In this document: piece by piece, positions 35,019 through 43,551 of the stretch
How positions within the stretch are numbered: position 1 is the first letter of the stretch
Layout: each line of letters begins with the position of its first letter
From: Stenotrophomonas sp. SAM-B
Lineage (GTDB): Bacteria; Pseudomonadota; Gammaproteobacteria; Xanthomonadales; Xanthomonadaceae
Direction: 5' to 3'
Assembly (NCBI RefSeq): GCF_013387485.1
Contig: NZ_JABBXB010000001.1
Span: forward strand, 640,001 to 704,000
Length of the DNA: 64,000 nt
The notes under the pieces: generated by a model
What the model was told of the DNA's origin: nothing
The model's input: only the letters and a program-made list of their open reading frames with translations
Database searches by the model: none
Program-made: the position numbers and the translations under genes

Positions 35019-37310
35019 ATGCTTACCCGACCCCTGACGATCGCGGTGGCGCTCGCGCTGTGCGCCGCCAACGCCCACGCCGCCGATGTAGACGCCACCG
35101 CCGCTGCCAATGTCGCGCTCAGCGCGCAGACACTCGATACCGTTTCGGTGATCGGCCAAGGCGAGACCCGCCAGGTGCAGCGCATCACGGCAGTGGACAA
35201 GGAGGTGCTGCCGCCGGGTACCAGTGGCCAGAAGATTCTTGATCGCCTGCCGGGCGTCTCCGTGCAGTCCAACGATGCCTTCGGCGCCAATGAAGAATCG
35301 CAGACGATCAGCCTGCGCGGCTTCGACAAGAGCCGCCTGGGCTATACGCTGGACGGCATCCCGCTGGGCGACAACAGCTACGGCAACTACAACGGCCTGA
35401 GCATCGCCCGCGCGTTGATCGCCGAGAACCTGGCCGGCGCCGAACTGTCGCAGGGCATCGGCTCACTGGGCGTGGCGTCCACCAGCAACCTCGGCGGCAC
35501 CATCCAGTACTTCTCGCAGGACCCGTCCACCGAGTTCGGCGGCAAGGCCAGCGTCACCGTCGGCGATGACAACCAGCGCCGCGGTTACCTGCGGGTGGAC
35601 ACCGGCGACCTCAACGGCTTCTCGGCGTATGTCTCCGGCGTGCACCAGGATTCGGACATGTGGGCCGAGCCGAACCAGAACCAGACCACCCGCCAGTTCA
35701 ATGCCAAGGCGGTCTGGAACGTCGGCGACAATCGTTTCGGTGCCTTTGCCGCCACCTCGCGCGTGAGCCAGGCCAACTACGCCTATCTCTCCAAGAGCAT
35801 GCTCGCGCGTGGCCTGGGCTGGGACTGGAACATCTACGCGCCGGACTGGGACCGCGCGGTCGCCGCCGCCTACTGTGCACCGGGCACCTACAACGCGCAG
35901 AAGTGCGCGTTCACCGGTGGCGTCAACAGCATCGACGATGCGTACTACCAGAGCCGCGCACTGCGCGACGACAACCTCTACTCGCTGGATGCCGACCTCG
36001 CGCTGGGCGACAACGCCCGCCTGAAGCTGCTCGGCTACCACCACGAGAACCGTGGCCAGGGCCACTGGTGGGCACCGGGCCAGCCGTCCAATCCCGGCAC
36101 CCCGGAGATGCTGCCGATCTCGATCCGCAGCACCAACTACACCATCAACCGCCAGGGCATCACCGCCGCGCTGAGCTGGCAGTGGGGCATCCATTCGCTG
36201 GAAGCCGGCCTGTGGTACGAGCGCAACGACCACAATGTCGAGCGCAACTTCTACTACATCACCGGTCCGTTCCTGGATGACGGCTACCTCAACCATCCCG
36301 ATCGCCGCCTGTTCGATCAGGACTTCGACATCCGCACGCGCCAGTTCTACGTGCAGGACCGCATGCGCTTCCTGGACGACCGCCTGACCGTGGACGTGGG
36401 CATCAAGAGCCCGAACACCCGCATGACCGCCAACGCCAAGCCGGGTACCGAAGCCAGTTACGCCTCGGGCACGCTGACCGCCAAGGAATCGGTGCTGCCG
36501 CAGGCCGGTATCGGCTTCAAGCTGAGCCCGAACCAGGAAGTGTTCGCCTCGTACTCGGAGAACATCGCTGCCTTCGTCGGCGGCGGCAGCGGTGGCCCGC
36601 TGCAGGTCTCGCCGGAATCCTTCGCGGCCAGCGCCGGGCTGGAGCCGGAGAAGTCGAAGACGCTGGAGGCCGGCTTCCGCACCTTCGGCGAGAAGTACCA
36701 GGCCTCGATCGCGGCCTACCACGTGGTGTTCGACAACCGCCTGCTCTCGCTCAATCCGTGCACCAGCATCGAAGTGGGCACGCGCCCGGAGTGCATCACG
36801 CGCTTCATCAACGTGGGTTCGGTGAAGAGCCGTGGTGCGGAGCTGACCTTCATCCTCAAGCCGATCGATGGCCTGCAGTGGTACAACGCGCTCTCCTGGA
36901 ACAAGACCACCTACGAGGACAACTACACCTCGGGCGGTGCGATCGTGCCGGTGGCCGGCAAGATCACGGTGGACACGCCCGAGCGCATGGCCTCCAGTGA
37001 GATCAGCTGGAACCGCGATGGCTTCTTCGCCAGCCTGCGCGCGAAGTACACGGGCAAGCGTTACTACACCTACACCAACGACCAGTCGGTGCCGGGCGTG
37101 ACGACGTTCGATGCGGGCATGGGGTATTCGTTCGGGCCGGGCATGGGCCTGCGCGACATCAAGGTGTCGCTCAACGCGACCAACCTGACCAACAAGCGCT
37201 ACGCCGGCCAGCTCAGTTCGTTCGCCCCGACCGATCCGACCGGCACCCGCTACGCGATCCACGCCAGCGCGCCGCGCCAGCTGTTCATGACGGTCGCTGC
37301 GGAGTTCTGA
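35019..37310 (+). CDS. TonB-dependent outer membrane receptor
   Basis: The 763-residue protein has a signal peptide (1-21, ending AHA) and a TonB-box-like LDTVSVIG at about 39. The plug domain follows (about 50-165, with LDRLPGVSVQSND and ISLRGFDKSRLGYTLDGIPLG-like pattern), then a 22-strand barrel to the terminal Phe (TVAAEF). It imports a large or scarce substrate across the outer membrane with TonB energy. The substrate is not evident; no siderophore or polysaccharide genes are adjacent. A hairpin and a long non-coding region follow. Confidence 0.93.
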   Translation: MLTRPLTIAVALALCAANAHAADVDATAAANVALSAQTLDTVSVIGQGETRQVQRITAVDKEVLPPGTSGQKILDRLPGVSVQSNDAFGANEESQTISLRGFDKSRLGYTLDGIPLGDNSYGNYNGLSIARALIAENLAGAELSQGIGSLGVASTSNLGGTIQYFSQDPSTEFGGKASVTVGDDNQRRGYLRVDTGDLNGFSAYVSGVHQDSDMWAEPNQNQTTRQFNAKAVWNVGDNRFGAFAATSRVSQANYAYLSKSMLARGLGWDWNIYAPDWDRAVAAAYCAPGTYNAQKCAFTGGVNSIDDAYYQSRALRDDNLYSLDADLALGDNARLKLLGYHHENRGQGHWWAPGQPSNPGTPEMLPISIRSTNYTINRQGITAALSWQWGIHSLEAGLWYERNDHNVERNFYYITGPFLDDGYLNHPDRRLFDQDFDIRTRQFYVQDRMRFLDDRLTVDVGIKSPNTRMTANAKPGTEASYASGTLTAKESVLPQAGIGFKLSPNQEVFASYSENIAAFVGGGSGGPLQVSPESFAASAGLEPEKSKTLEAGFRTFGEKYQASIAAYHVVFDNRLLSLNPCTSIEVGTRPECITRFINVGSVKSRGAELTFILKPIDGLQWYNALSWNKTTYEDNYTSGGAIVPVAGKITVDTPERMASSEISWNRDGFFASLRAKYTGKRYYTYTNDQSVPGVTTFDAGMGYSFGPGMGLRDIKVSLNATNLTNKRYAGQLSSFAPTDPTGTRYAIHASAPRQLFMTVAAEF

Positions 37311-37330
37311 GCTTCGCCTGCAAGGGCAGG

Positions 37331-37355
37331 GTAGCCACCGACCGGTGGTCGGTGG
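37331..37355. repeat. GTAG-led palindrome after the TonB receptor
   Basis: GTAG (37331-37334) leads CCACCGACC-GGT-GGTCGGTGG (37335-37355). It lies 20 bp past the receptor stop and may protect or end the transcript. Confidence 0.7.
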
Positions 37356-37388
37356 GCGCAACGCCTCTCAGATGGCCGGGCCAGGCGC

Positions 37389-37485
37389 GGGGTGTGTGGG
37401 TTCGCGGGACGCGCCGTAAACCCATCCATGGGGGCTCGTGAGCCGCATCCATGCGGCACAACGGTCCCGCCAACCCACACACCCC
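37389..37485. repeat. Long inverted repeat, copy A
   Basis: A 22-bp left arm (37389-37410) and right arm (37464-37485) match with one mismatch (GGGGTGTGTGGGTT followed by C or G, then GCGGGAC). Inside lies a smaller hairpin GCCGCAT-CC-ATGCGGC (37442-37457) and a CCCATCCATGGGG pair. The whole would fold into a cruciform-like RNA or DNA. The arms share the core GTGGGTT-N-GCGGGAC with copy B at 37759-37852. No gene is visible here. Confidence 0.75.
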
Positions 37486-37555
37486 ACGCCTCTGACAGTT
37501 GGCTGGTGGCCATGAAAATGAAGAGCCGGTGCCGAGCGGAGCGGATCCCTGCTGG

Positions 37556-37710
37556 GCTGAACGCTCTAAGCCGAGCAAGCCACGCACGCCAAGCGAGCCT
37601 GGCGAAGCAGGCAAGGCACGCCAGAGCAGGCGAGGCAAGCAGGCAAGTCAAAGCAAGCGAAGCCAACCGGCAAACAAGCACGCCAAAGCAAGCCAAAGCA
37701 ACGGCGTCAC
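37556..37710. repeat. CAAG/AAGC-rich, thymine-poor tract
   Basis: About 150 bp are built from irregular repeats of AAGC, CAAG, GGCAAG and CAAAGC. Thymine is nearly absent from the plus strand (two or three in 140 bases), which is unlike the balanced surroundings. Frames through it are low-complexity Ala/Lys/Gln/Arg and not convincing as protein. It lies between the two related inverted repeats. Confidence 0.7.
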
Positions 37711-37758
37711 CAAGAGCCTGCTCTTTCGTTGCGCACCAGTCCCCTGTCAAAGGGTGGG

Positions 37759-37852
37759 CACGGGTGGGTTGGCGGGACCATGTGTTGCCATGGACGGCAA
37801 CACATGAGCTTACATGGACGTACTTGCAGCGGGTCCCGCCGACCCACCCGTG
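37759..37852. repeat. Long inverted repeat, copy B
   Basis: A 20-bp arm CACGGGTGGGTTGGCGGGAC (37759-37778) pairs with 37833-37852 with one mismatch. An internal perfect hairpin CATGTGTTGCC / GGCAACACATG lies at 37779-37806, directly stacked on the outer stem. The structure resembles copy A in outer core but has a different inner loop. Confidence 0.75.
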
Positions 37853-37921
37853 GCTACCCAGCGCGACGCGAGCCTGCCCACCAGCCTTTGACCTGGTGGC
37901 GCCGTTGCTGTTGCGCTAAAA

Positions 37922-37961
37922 AAGCAAAAAAAAAGCCGCGACGCCAACCAGCATCGCGGCT
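37922..37961 (-). terminator. Terminator of the minus-strand citM operon
   Basis: On the minus strand, AGCCGCGATGC (37961-37951) pairs with the complement at 37944-37934 with one G-T type mismatch, followed by a run of T (A-run 37922-37934 on plus). It lies 46 bp past the stop of the reductase-like gene. Confidence 0.85.
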
Positions 37962-38006
37962 CACCCCGTGGGGGAGGTCACGCATCAAACGGGATGCGCA
38001 AAAACA

Positions 38007-38747
38007 TCAGAACATGTGCAGACCACCATTCACCGCATAATCCGCACCCGTCACATACGCCGCATCGTCCGACGCCAACCACGCACACAGACTCGCCACC
38101 TCCTCCGGCTTGCCCAGACGACGGATCGGCACCGACCCCGCCAGGCGATCCAGCACATCCGGCGGAAAACTGCTGATCGACTGACTCGCGATATACCCCG
38201 GCGAAATCGTATTGACCGTCACGCCCCGCGTCGCCACCTCATTGGCCAACGCCCGGCTGAACCCATGCATCGCCGCCTTCGCCGTCGCGAAGTTCACCTG
38301 GCCGATCTGGCCCTTGTGCGCACTGACCGAACCGATGTTCACGATCCGGCCCCAGCCGCGCGTGCTCATCCCATCGATCACCTGCTTGGTGATGTTGAAC
38401 AGCGCATGCAGATTCGAGCCCATCACCGCGTTCCAGTCGTCAGGACTCATCTGCCGGAACAACACATCGCGGCTGCCGCCGGCGTTGTTGACCAGCACGT
38501 CGATCTCGCCGACCTCGGCCTTCACCTTGGCGAAGGCGGCCACCGTCGAGGACCAGTCCGCGGCATTGCCTTCCGATGCGATGAAATCAAAGCCGAGCTC
38601 GCGCTGCTCGCGCAGCCAGGCGGCCTTGCGCGGCGAATTCGGGGCGCAGCCGGCGACCACGGTATGGCCGTTGCGGGCCAGCTTCTGGCAGATGGCAGTG
38701 CCGACACTGCCCATGGCGCTGGTGACGTAGGCGATGCGAAGAGTCAT
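38007..38747 (-). CDS. PhaB-like SDR with altered catalytic residues
   Basis: The 246-residue short-chain dehydrogenase is clearly of the acetoacetyl-CoA reductase (PhaB) type. It has SEGNAADWSSTVAAF, VLVNNAG, GWGRIVNIGS and a C-terminal TGADYAVNGGLHMF. However, the catalytic Tyr is Phe153 (QVNFATAK; codon TTC), while Ser140 and Lys157 remain. The cofactor loop, normally TGGMGGIG, reads TSAMGSVG (9-16). It may be inactive, altered or regulatory. The start at 38747 has an AAGGAG site. It is last in an operon with the citrate transporter (25 bp upstream) and porin. No PHA synthase is seen nearby. Confidence 0.88.
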   Translation of the reverse strand: MTLRIAYVTSAMGSVGTAICQKLARNGHTVVAGCAPNSPRKAAWLREQRELGFDFIASEGNAADWSSTVAAFAKVKAEVGEIDVLVNNAGGSRDVLFRQMSPDDWNAVMGSNLHALFNITKQVIDGMSTRGWGRIVNIGSVSAHKGQIGQVNFATAKAAMHGFSRALANEVATRGVTVNTISPGYIASQSISSFPPDVLDRLAGSVPIRRLGKPEEVASLCAWLASDDAAYVTGADYAVNGGLHMF

Positions 38748-38772
38748 GGCGGAACGCTCCTTGGGAGACGGA

Positions 38773-40110
38773 TCAGGACGCAAGCGGGTACAGGCCGAAC
38801 AGCAGCCCACCGAACATCAGCAACAGCGAGATGGCGATGGCCCACTTCAGGGTGAACTTCTGGTGGTCGGCGAATTCCACCTTGGCCAGGCCGACCAGCA
38901 GATAGGTCGAGGGCACCAGCGGGCTGAGTAGATGCACCGGCTGGCCGGCCAGCGAGGCGCGCGCCATTTCCACCGGGGTGATGCCGTAGTTGCCGGCCGC
39001 CTCGGACAGGATCGGCAGCACGCCGAAGTAGAAGGCATCGTTGGACATGAAGAAGGTGAACGGCATCGAGGCCAGGGCGGTGATCACCGCCAGGTACGGG
39101 CCCCAGCTGTCCGGGATGATCGCCAGGAAGCTGTGCGACATCGCCTCCACCATGCCGGTGTTGTTGAGGATGCCGGTGAAGATGCCGGCCGCGAAGATCA
39201 GCGACACCACCGACAGCACGTTGCCGGCATGGTTGACCACGCGGCGGCGCTGCTCGGCCAGGTTCGGGTAGTTGATCACCAGGGCGATCGCGAAGCCGAC
39301 CATGAACAGCACCGGCATCGGCAGCACGCCCAGGATCAGTGCGGTCATCAGCGCGATGGTCAGGCCAAGGTTCACCCACAGCAGCTTCGGACGCTTGGTG
39401 TCCTCGGCATCTTCCACGGTCGGCAGCGTGTTGCCGTCATCGGAGACGCTGTTGTCCATCCAGCTGCCGCCCTGCGGCAGGGTCACCACGCCCAGGCGAC
39501 GGCGCTCCTTCATGCCGAGGTACCAGGCCAGCACCAGCACGCCGGCACAGGCGATCACCATCGAGGGGATCAGCGGCACGAACACGTCGGCCGGGTCCAC
39601 ATGCAGTGCCGTGGCGGCGCGGGCGGTCGGGCCGCCCCACGGGGTCAGGTTCATCACGCCGCCGGCGAGGATGGTCACGCAGGTCATGTTCAACGCGTTC
39701 ATGCCCAGCCGCTGATACAACGGCAGCATCGCCGACACGGTGATCATGTAGGTGGTCGAACCGTCGCCGTCGAGCGAGATCAGCATCGCCAGGATGGCGG
39801 TGCCGAGCACGATCTTCATCGGGTCGCCCTTGACGAAGCGCAGGATGATCCGCACCAGCGGATCGAACAGTCCCGCATCGATCATCACCCCGAAGTACAG
39901 GATGGCGAACATCAGCATCACGCCGGTCGGTGCGATCTTCTTGATGCCTTCCAGCATCATGTCGTCGATGCCGGCCGCGAAGCCGCCGATCAGCGCGAAC
40001 AGGATCGGAATGGTGATGAGGGCGACCAGCGGCGAGAGCCGCTTGCTCATGATCAAGTACATGAATGTAATGACCATGCCAAAGCCGAGGATGCTCAGCA
40101 TCATCTGCAT
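38773..40110 (-). CDS. CitMHS-family metal-citrate:proton symporter
   Basis: This inner-membrane transporter has 445 residues and about 12 helices. Family segments are ISLDGDGSTTYMITVSAMLPLY, MNLTPWGGPTARAATAL and MSNDAFYFGVLP. CitMHS proteins (Bacillus CitM/CitH) import citrate complexed with Mg2+ or Ca2+ together with protons. A cytoplasmic loop rich in acidic residues (about 230-255) splits the two halves. It lies 31 bp after the porin gene and 25 bp before the reductase-like gene, so one operon is likely, controlled by the divergent two-component genes. Confidence 0.92.
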   Translation of the reverse strand: MQMMLSILGFGMVITFMYLIMSKRLSPLVALITIPILFALIGGFAAGIDDMMLEGIKKIAPTGVMLMFAILYFGVMIDAGLFDPLVRIILRFVKGDPMKIVLGTAILAMLISLDGDGSTTYMITVSAMLPLYQRLGMNALNMTCVTILAGGVMNLTPWGGPTARAATALHVDPADVFVPLIPSMVIACAGVLVLAWYLGMKERRRLGVVTLPQGGSWMDNSVSDDGNTLPTVEDAEDTKRPKLLWVNLGLTIALMTALILGVLPMPVLFMVGFAIALVINYPNLAEQRRRVVNHAGNVLSVVSLIFAAGIFTGILNNTGMVEAMSHSFLAIIPDSWGPYLAVITALASMPFTFFMSNDAFYFGVLPILSEAAGNYGITPVEMARASLAGQPVHLLSPLVPSTYLLVGLAKVEFADHQKFTLKWAIAISLLLMFGGLLFGLYPLAS

Positions 40111-40141
40111 TCTCCAGAAGCAACGGGGCGGAAAGAGGGGA

Positions 40142-41323
40142 TCAGAAGGCGTACTGCAGGCGGCCGGTCACCGCGCGGGTGCGATCCACGGTGGCGTCGG
40201 CCAGGCGGTCGCTGTTGCGGCTTTCGATCAGGTTGAGCATGAAGCGCAGGTTCGGGCGCATGTACCAGTTGCCGCCCAGCGTCCACGCCTCGGTCTGGCC
40301 ATCGCGCAGATCGGGCTGGCCGATCAGGTGCTGGTCGCCGCGCATCTGGTCATAGCGCAGCGCCAGCTCGAACGCACCGGCCCTGTGCTGGAAATCCTTG
40401 ACCCGGCCGAAGCGCCCGGTCTTGCGGTCGTACACGCGCGATTCCCCGGTGACGAACCAGCTGACCAGGCCGTAGCCGGCCAGCACCTTGCCGCGCTGGC
40501 TGCCGTCGTCGAAGGTAGCGCCGCTGAATTCGCCCTGCCACGAGAGCGGGCCGCGCACCTGCGCGTACTCCAGCGACCACTTGTTGACGTCGGTATCGCG
40601 GCCGGCCGAGAAGTCCACCAGGGTCAGGCGGCTGTTGTCGGAGAGGTGACCGGCCGGGCGCGGGCGGATCTTCAGCCCGGGCACGCCATCGGCGCCCGGG
40701 TTGTCGTAGCGCTCATGCGCCAGTGACAGGCCCAGGTGCAGTACGTCGCCGGCGGTGGCGCCGGGTGCCCAGGTCGCGCGGCCACCGGCGGCACGGCCCT
40801 TGACCTGCCACGCATCGATGCTTTCCAGGCTGTAGGCGCTGGCAGCCCAGGTCATGTCGCCACGTGCGGCCTGCCAGGAGGCGCCGAGGCGATACAGCGG
40901 CGCCAGCGTGGTGCCGGCATTGCCGCGCTCCAGGAAGGTGCCGTAGTTGGAACTGGTGCGGTCATCCAGCGAGAAGAACTGCTTGAACTGGCCCACGGTC
41001 AGCTTGCCGGCCTCGCCGAAGCTGCGGCTGACGAAGACATCCTTGGCTTCGACACGGTCGCCGGAGAAATCCGCTTCCAGCTTGTAGTCGACGGCAAAGA
41101 ACTTGCCGGACACGTCAAGCCACGCGCGGCGGATCTCGGTGTCGTCCTTGTTCGGAATGCCGCGGCTGTCGTTGTGGAAATCGGCGAAGTCCAGGTGCAG
41201 GCGGCCGCCGAGGCTGGCCGTGACCGGGCGGTCCTCATCGCGGTCGGCGGCGGCCCAGGCCGGCGTGGCCAACAACAGGGTGCAGGCGGCAGGCATGCAC
41301 CAGCGCAAGGCGTTCAGTTCCAT
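40142..41323 (-). CDS. OprO/OprP-type outer membrane porin
   Basis: The 393-residue protein has a signal peptide (1-25, ending WAAA). The barrel has alternating aromatic strands: GGRLHLDFADFHND, RRAWLDVSGKFFAVDYKLEADFSG, then a C-terminal TGRLQYAF. Family members include phosphate/pyrophosphate channels OprP/OprO, but the operon with a citrate transporter suggests a carboxylate route here. ATG 41323 has a GGGAGG site. It is the first gene of the operon and is divergent from the response regulator. Confidence 0.9.
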   Translation of the reverse strand: MELNALRWCMPAACTLLLATPAWAAADRDEDRPVTASLGGRLHLDFADFHNDSRGIPNKDDTEIRRAWLDVSGKFFAVDYKLEADFSGDRVEAKDVFVSRSFGEAGKLTVGQFKQFFSLDDRTSSNYGTFLERGNAGTTLAPLYRLGASWQAARGDMTWAASAYSLESIDAWQVKGRAAGGRATWAPGATAGDVLHLGLSLAHERYDNPGADGVPGLKIRPRPAGHLSDNSRLTLVDFSAGRDTDVNKWSLEYAQVRGPLSWQGEFSGATFDDGSQRGKVLAGYGLVSWFVTGESRVYDRKTGRFGRVKDFQHRAGAFELALRYDQMRGDQHLIGQPDLRDGQTEAWTLGGNWYMRPNLRFMLNLIESRNSDRLADATVDRTRAVTGRLQYAF

Positions 41324-41384
41324 GGACCCTCCCAGGTACCGGATGTTCGGGGGTGACGCGATGGCGCAGCCTAGTGCCGGGATG

Positions 41385-41401
41385 CTGTCATCCACCTGTC
41401 A
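41385..41401. promoter_or_regulatory. Direct repeat, candidate OmpR-type regulator site
   Basis: CTGTCA occurs at 41385-41390 and again at 41396-41401, an 11-bp period. Such tandem spacing is typical for OmpR/PhoB-family response regulators. It sits between the porin-citM operon (start 41323) and the regulator gene (start 41481). Confidence 0.5.
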
Positions 41402-41480
41402 GCCATTGTTGCGCCGCAGCGAAGCGCACGGAGGTGGCTGCACGCGCTAGCATTCCCGCACCTTTCCCCGATCCCGACCG

Positions 41481-42179
41481 ATGCGCATCCTGCTGGTGGA
41501 AGACAACCCGGACCTGGCCGACGCGATCGTCCGTCGCATGCGCCGCAGCGGCCACGCCGTGGACTGGCAGAGCGACGGGCTGGCCGCGGCGAGCGTGCTG
41601 CGCTATCAGAGCTTTGATCTGGTCGTGCTCGATATCGGCCTGCCCAAACTGGATGGGCTGCGCGTGCTGGCCGGCATGCGCGAACGCGGTGACAGCACCC
41701 CGGTGCTGATGCTGACCGCGCGCGACGGGATCGAGGACCGCGTGCAGGCGCTGGATGTCGGCGCGGACGATTACCTGGGAAAACCATTCGATTTCCGCGA
41801 ATTCGAAGCGCGCTGCCGCGTGCTGCTGCGGCGCACCCGGGGCCAGGCCAGCGAGGTGGTGCAGATCGGTGGGTTCCAGTTCGACAACGCCGCGCACCGG
41901 GTCAGCCTGGGTGGCCAGCCGATCGAGCTGCCCAACCGTGAGTACCGCCTGCTGGAAATCCTGATGGGGCGGCTGGGGCAGGTGGTCGGCAAGGACGAGA
42001 TCGGCAATGGCCTGTTCGGCTTCGATGACGAGGCCGGTCCCAACGCGATCGAGCTCTATGTCGGCCGCCTGCGCCGCAAGCTGGCCGACGCGCCGCTGCG
42101 GATCGTCACTGTGCGTGGCAGCGGCTACCTGCTTGAAGCACATGACGCCACGCCCGATGGCGGCGCCGATGGCGACTGA
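41481..42179 (+). CDS. OmpR-family response regulator (TctD-like)
   Basis: The 232-residue protein has a receiver domain (1-115) with acidic pocket EDN (7-9), phosphoacceptor Asp51 and Lys101 (YLGKPF). A winged-helix DNA-binding domain spans about 130-228 (GGQPIELPNREYRLLEILM). It resembles TctD, the regulator of tricarboxylate uptake in Salmonella. It is the first gene of a regulator-kinase-binding protein operon divergent from the citrate uptake genes, so these are its probable targets. Confidence 0.92.
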   Translation: MRILLVEDNPDLADAIVRRMRRSGHAVDWQSDGLAAASVLRYQSFDLVVLDIGLPKLDGLRVLAGMRERGDSTPVLMLTARDGIEDRVQALDVGADDYLGKPFDFREFEARCRVLLRRTRGQASEVVQIGGFQFDNAAHRVSLGGQPIELPNREYRLLEILMGRLGQVVGKDEIGNGLFGFDDEAGPNAIELYVGRLRRKLADAPLRIVTVRGSGYLLEAHDATPDGGADGD

Positions 42180-43551
42180 GGCCCGCGCGCCGACCTCGGT
42201 CCGGCGCACGCTGTGGCTGTACCTGGGTGGCCTGATGGCGCTGTTCGCCGTGGCGTTGTTCTTCGGTGCGCGCGACTACGGCCAGCGCGCCGCCAACCGT
42301 TCCTACGATCACCTGCTGGTGTCCTCGGCACTGTCGATCATTGATTCGGTGGCGCTGGTGGATGGGCAGTGGCAGGTCGATCTGCCGTACGCCTCGCTGG
42401 ACCTGCTGGCGATGGCGCCGGAGGACCGCGTGTTCTACCGCGTCTCCGATGCGCGCAACCAGACCGTGACCGGCTACGGCGATCTGCCCGCGCCGCCGCG
42501 CGCGCCGACCGATCGCCCTCAGTTGTTCGATGCGCCCTACAGCGGGGAGACCGTGCGTTTCGTGGTGGTGTCGCGCCGGGTCTCCTCACCGTCCGCACAG
42601 GCCGAAGTGCGCGTGCAGGTGGGGCAGACGCGACGGGCGCGCGAGGCGCTGGCGCAGGACATGGTGACCCGCGCGCTGGTCGCGATCGTGGTGCTCTCGC
42701 TGTTGTCGCTGGCGCTGGTCGCGCTCGGCGTGCACCGCGCGCTGCGGCCGCTGGTGCGGGTCGAACGCGAGCTGTCCAGGCGCGAGCCGTCCGACCTGCG
42801 GCCACTGGATGCCGCCACGCCGCAGGAGATGGACCAGATGGTCGGCGCGCTCAACCACTTCATGGGCCGGCTTTCGAGCAGCAATGAAACCCTGCGTGCC
42901 TTCATGGCCGAGGCCGCGCACCAGATGCGCACCCCCTTGGCGGCACTGCGTGCGCAGGCACAGCTGGCGCTGGACGACGAAGATCCGGAAGACATGCGGC
43001 GCAGCCTGCAGGCGATCGAGCGCAATGCCACCCACATGAGCCGCCTGCTCAACCAGCTGCTCAGCGATGCCAGCGTGATCCATCGCGCCAACCTGCAGCG
43101 TTTCGCCTTGGTCGACCTGGCCGAGATCGTGCACCAGGCCCTGCACGAGGCCTTGCCGCAGGCATTGCCCGCACCTCTCGTGCAGCTGGCGGTGACCAGC
43201 GATCCGGCGTGGGTCAACGGGGATGCACTGCTGCTGCGCGAAGCGATCAAGAACCTGATGGACAATGCGCTCAAATACGGCGGCGACGGTGTACTGCAGC
43301 TGGCGCTGACCACCGATGACAGCCACTGCGTGCTGACCATCGCCGACCACGGCCCGGGCATCGCACCGGCCGACGCCGAACGCGTGTTCGAGCGCTTCGC
43401 GCGTGGCGAAGGCGCGGCGGCCGGCGGCGCCGGACTGGGCCTGGCGATCGTCAAGCGCGTGGTCGACAGTCACGGCGGCCACATCGATCTGGCCAACCGT
43501 GTCGGTGGCGGGCTGGTCGCCACCATCCGGCTGCCGAGGAGGCACGCATGA
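42142..43551 (+). CDS. Sensor histidine kinase (TctE-like)
   Basis: This membrane kinase has about 469 residues. It has one helix (about 23-43), a periplasmic domain (44-175), a second helix (about 178-198), HAMP, then HisKA with His260 (EAAHQMRTPLAALR). The ATPase part has NLMDNALKYGG (N box), ADHGPGI (G1) and GGAGLGLAIVKR (G2). It pairs with the upstream regulator, whose gene it overlaps. ATGs at 42142, 42157 and 42169 are all possible; 42142 has GAAG just upstream. Its downstream overlap with a periplasmic binding protein gene suggests the signal is a bound solute. Confidence 0.9.
   Translation: MTPRPMAAPMATEARAPTSVRRTLWLYLGGLMALFAVALFFGARDYGQRAANRSYDHLLVSSALSIIDSVALVDGQWQVDLPYASLDLLAMAPEDRVFYRVSDARNQTVTGYGDLPAPPRAPTDRPQLFDAPYSGETVRFVVVSRRVSSPSAQAEVRVQVGQTRRAREALAQDMVTRALVAIVVLSLLSLALVALGVHRALRPLVRVERELSRREPSDLRPLDAATPQEMDQMVGALNHFMGRLSSSNETLRAFMAEAAHQMRTPLAALRAQAQLALDDEDPEDMRRSLQAIERNATHMSRLLNQLLSDASVIHRANLQRFALVDLAEIVHQALHEALPQALPAPLVQLAVTSDPAWVNGDALLLREAIKNLMDNALKYGGDGVLQLALTTDDSHCVLTIADHGPGIAPADAERVFERFARGEGAAAGGAGLGLAIVKRVVDSHGGHIDLANRVGGGLVATIRLPRRHA

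Noticed and set aside
37389-37852. The two inverted repeats as ends of an insertion sequence
   Set aside because: There is no transposase between or beside them, no target-site duplication that I could see, and each repeat is internally palindromic rather than the two pairing as IS ends.
37392-37919. A 175-codon plus-strand frame through the CAAG tract
   Set aside because: It crosses both inverted repeats and the low-complexity tract, giving Ala/Lys/Arg runs with no ribosome site.
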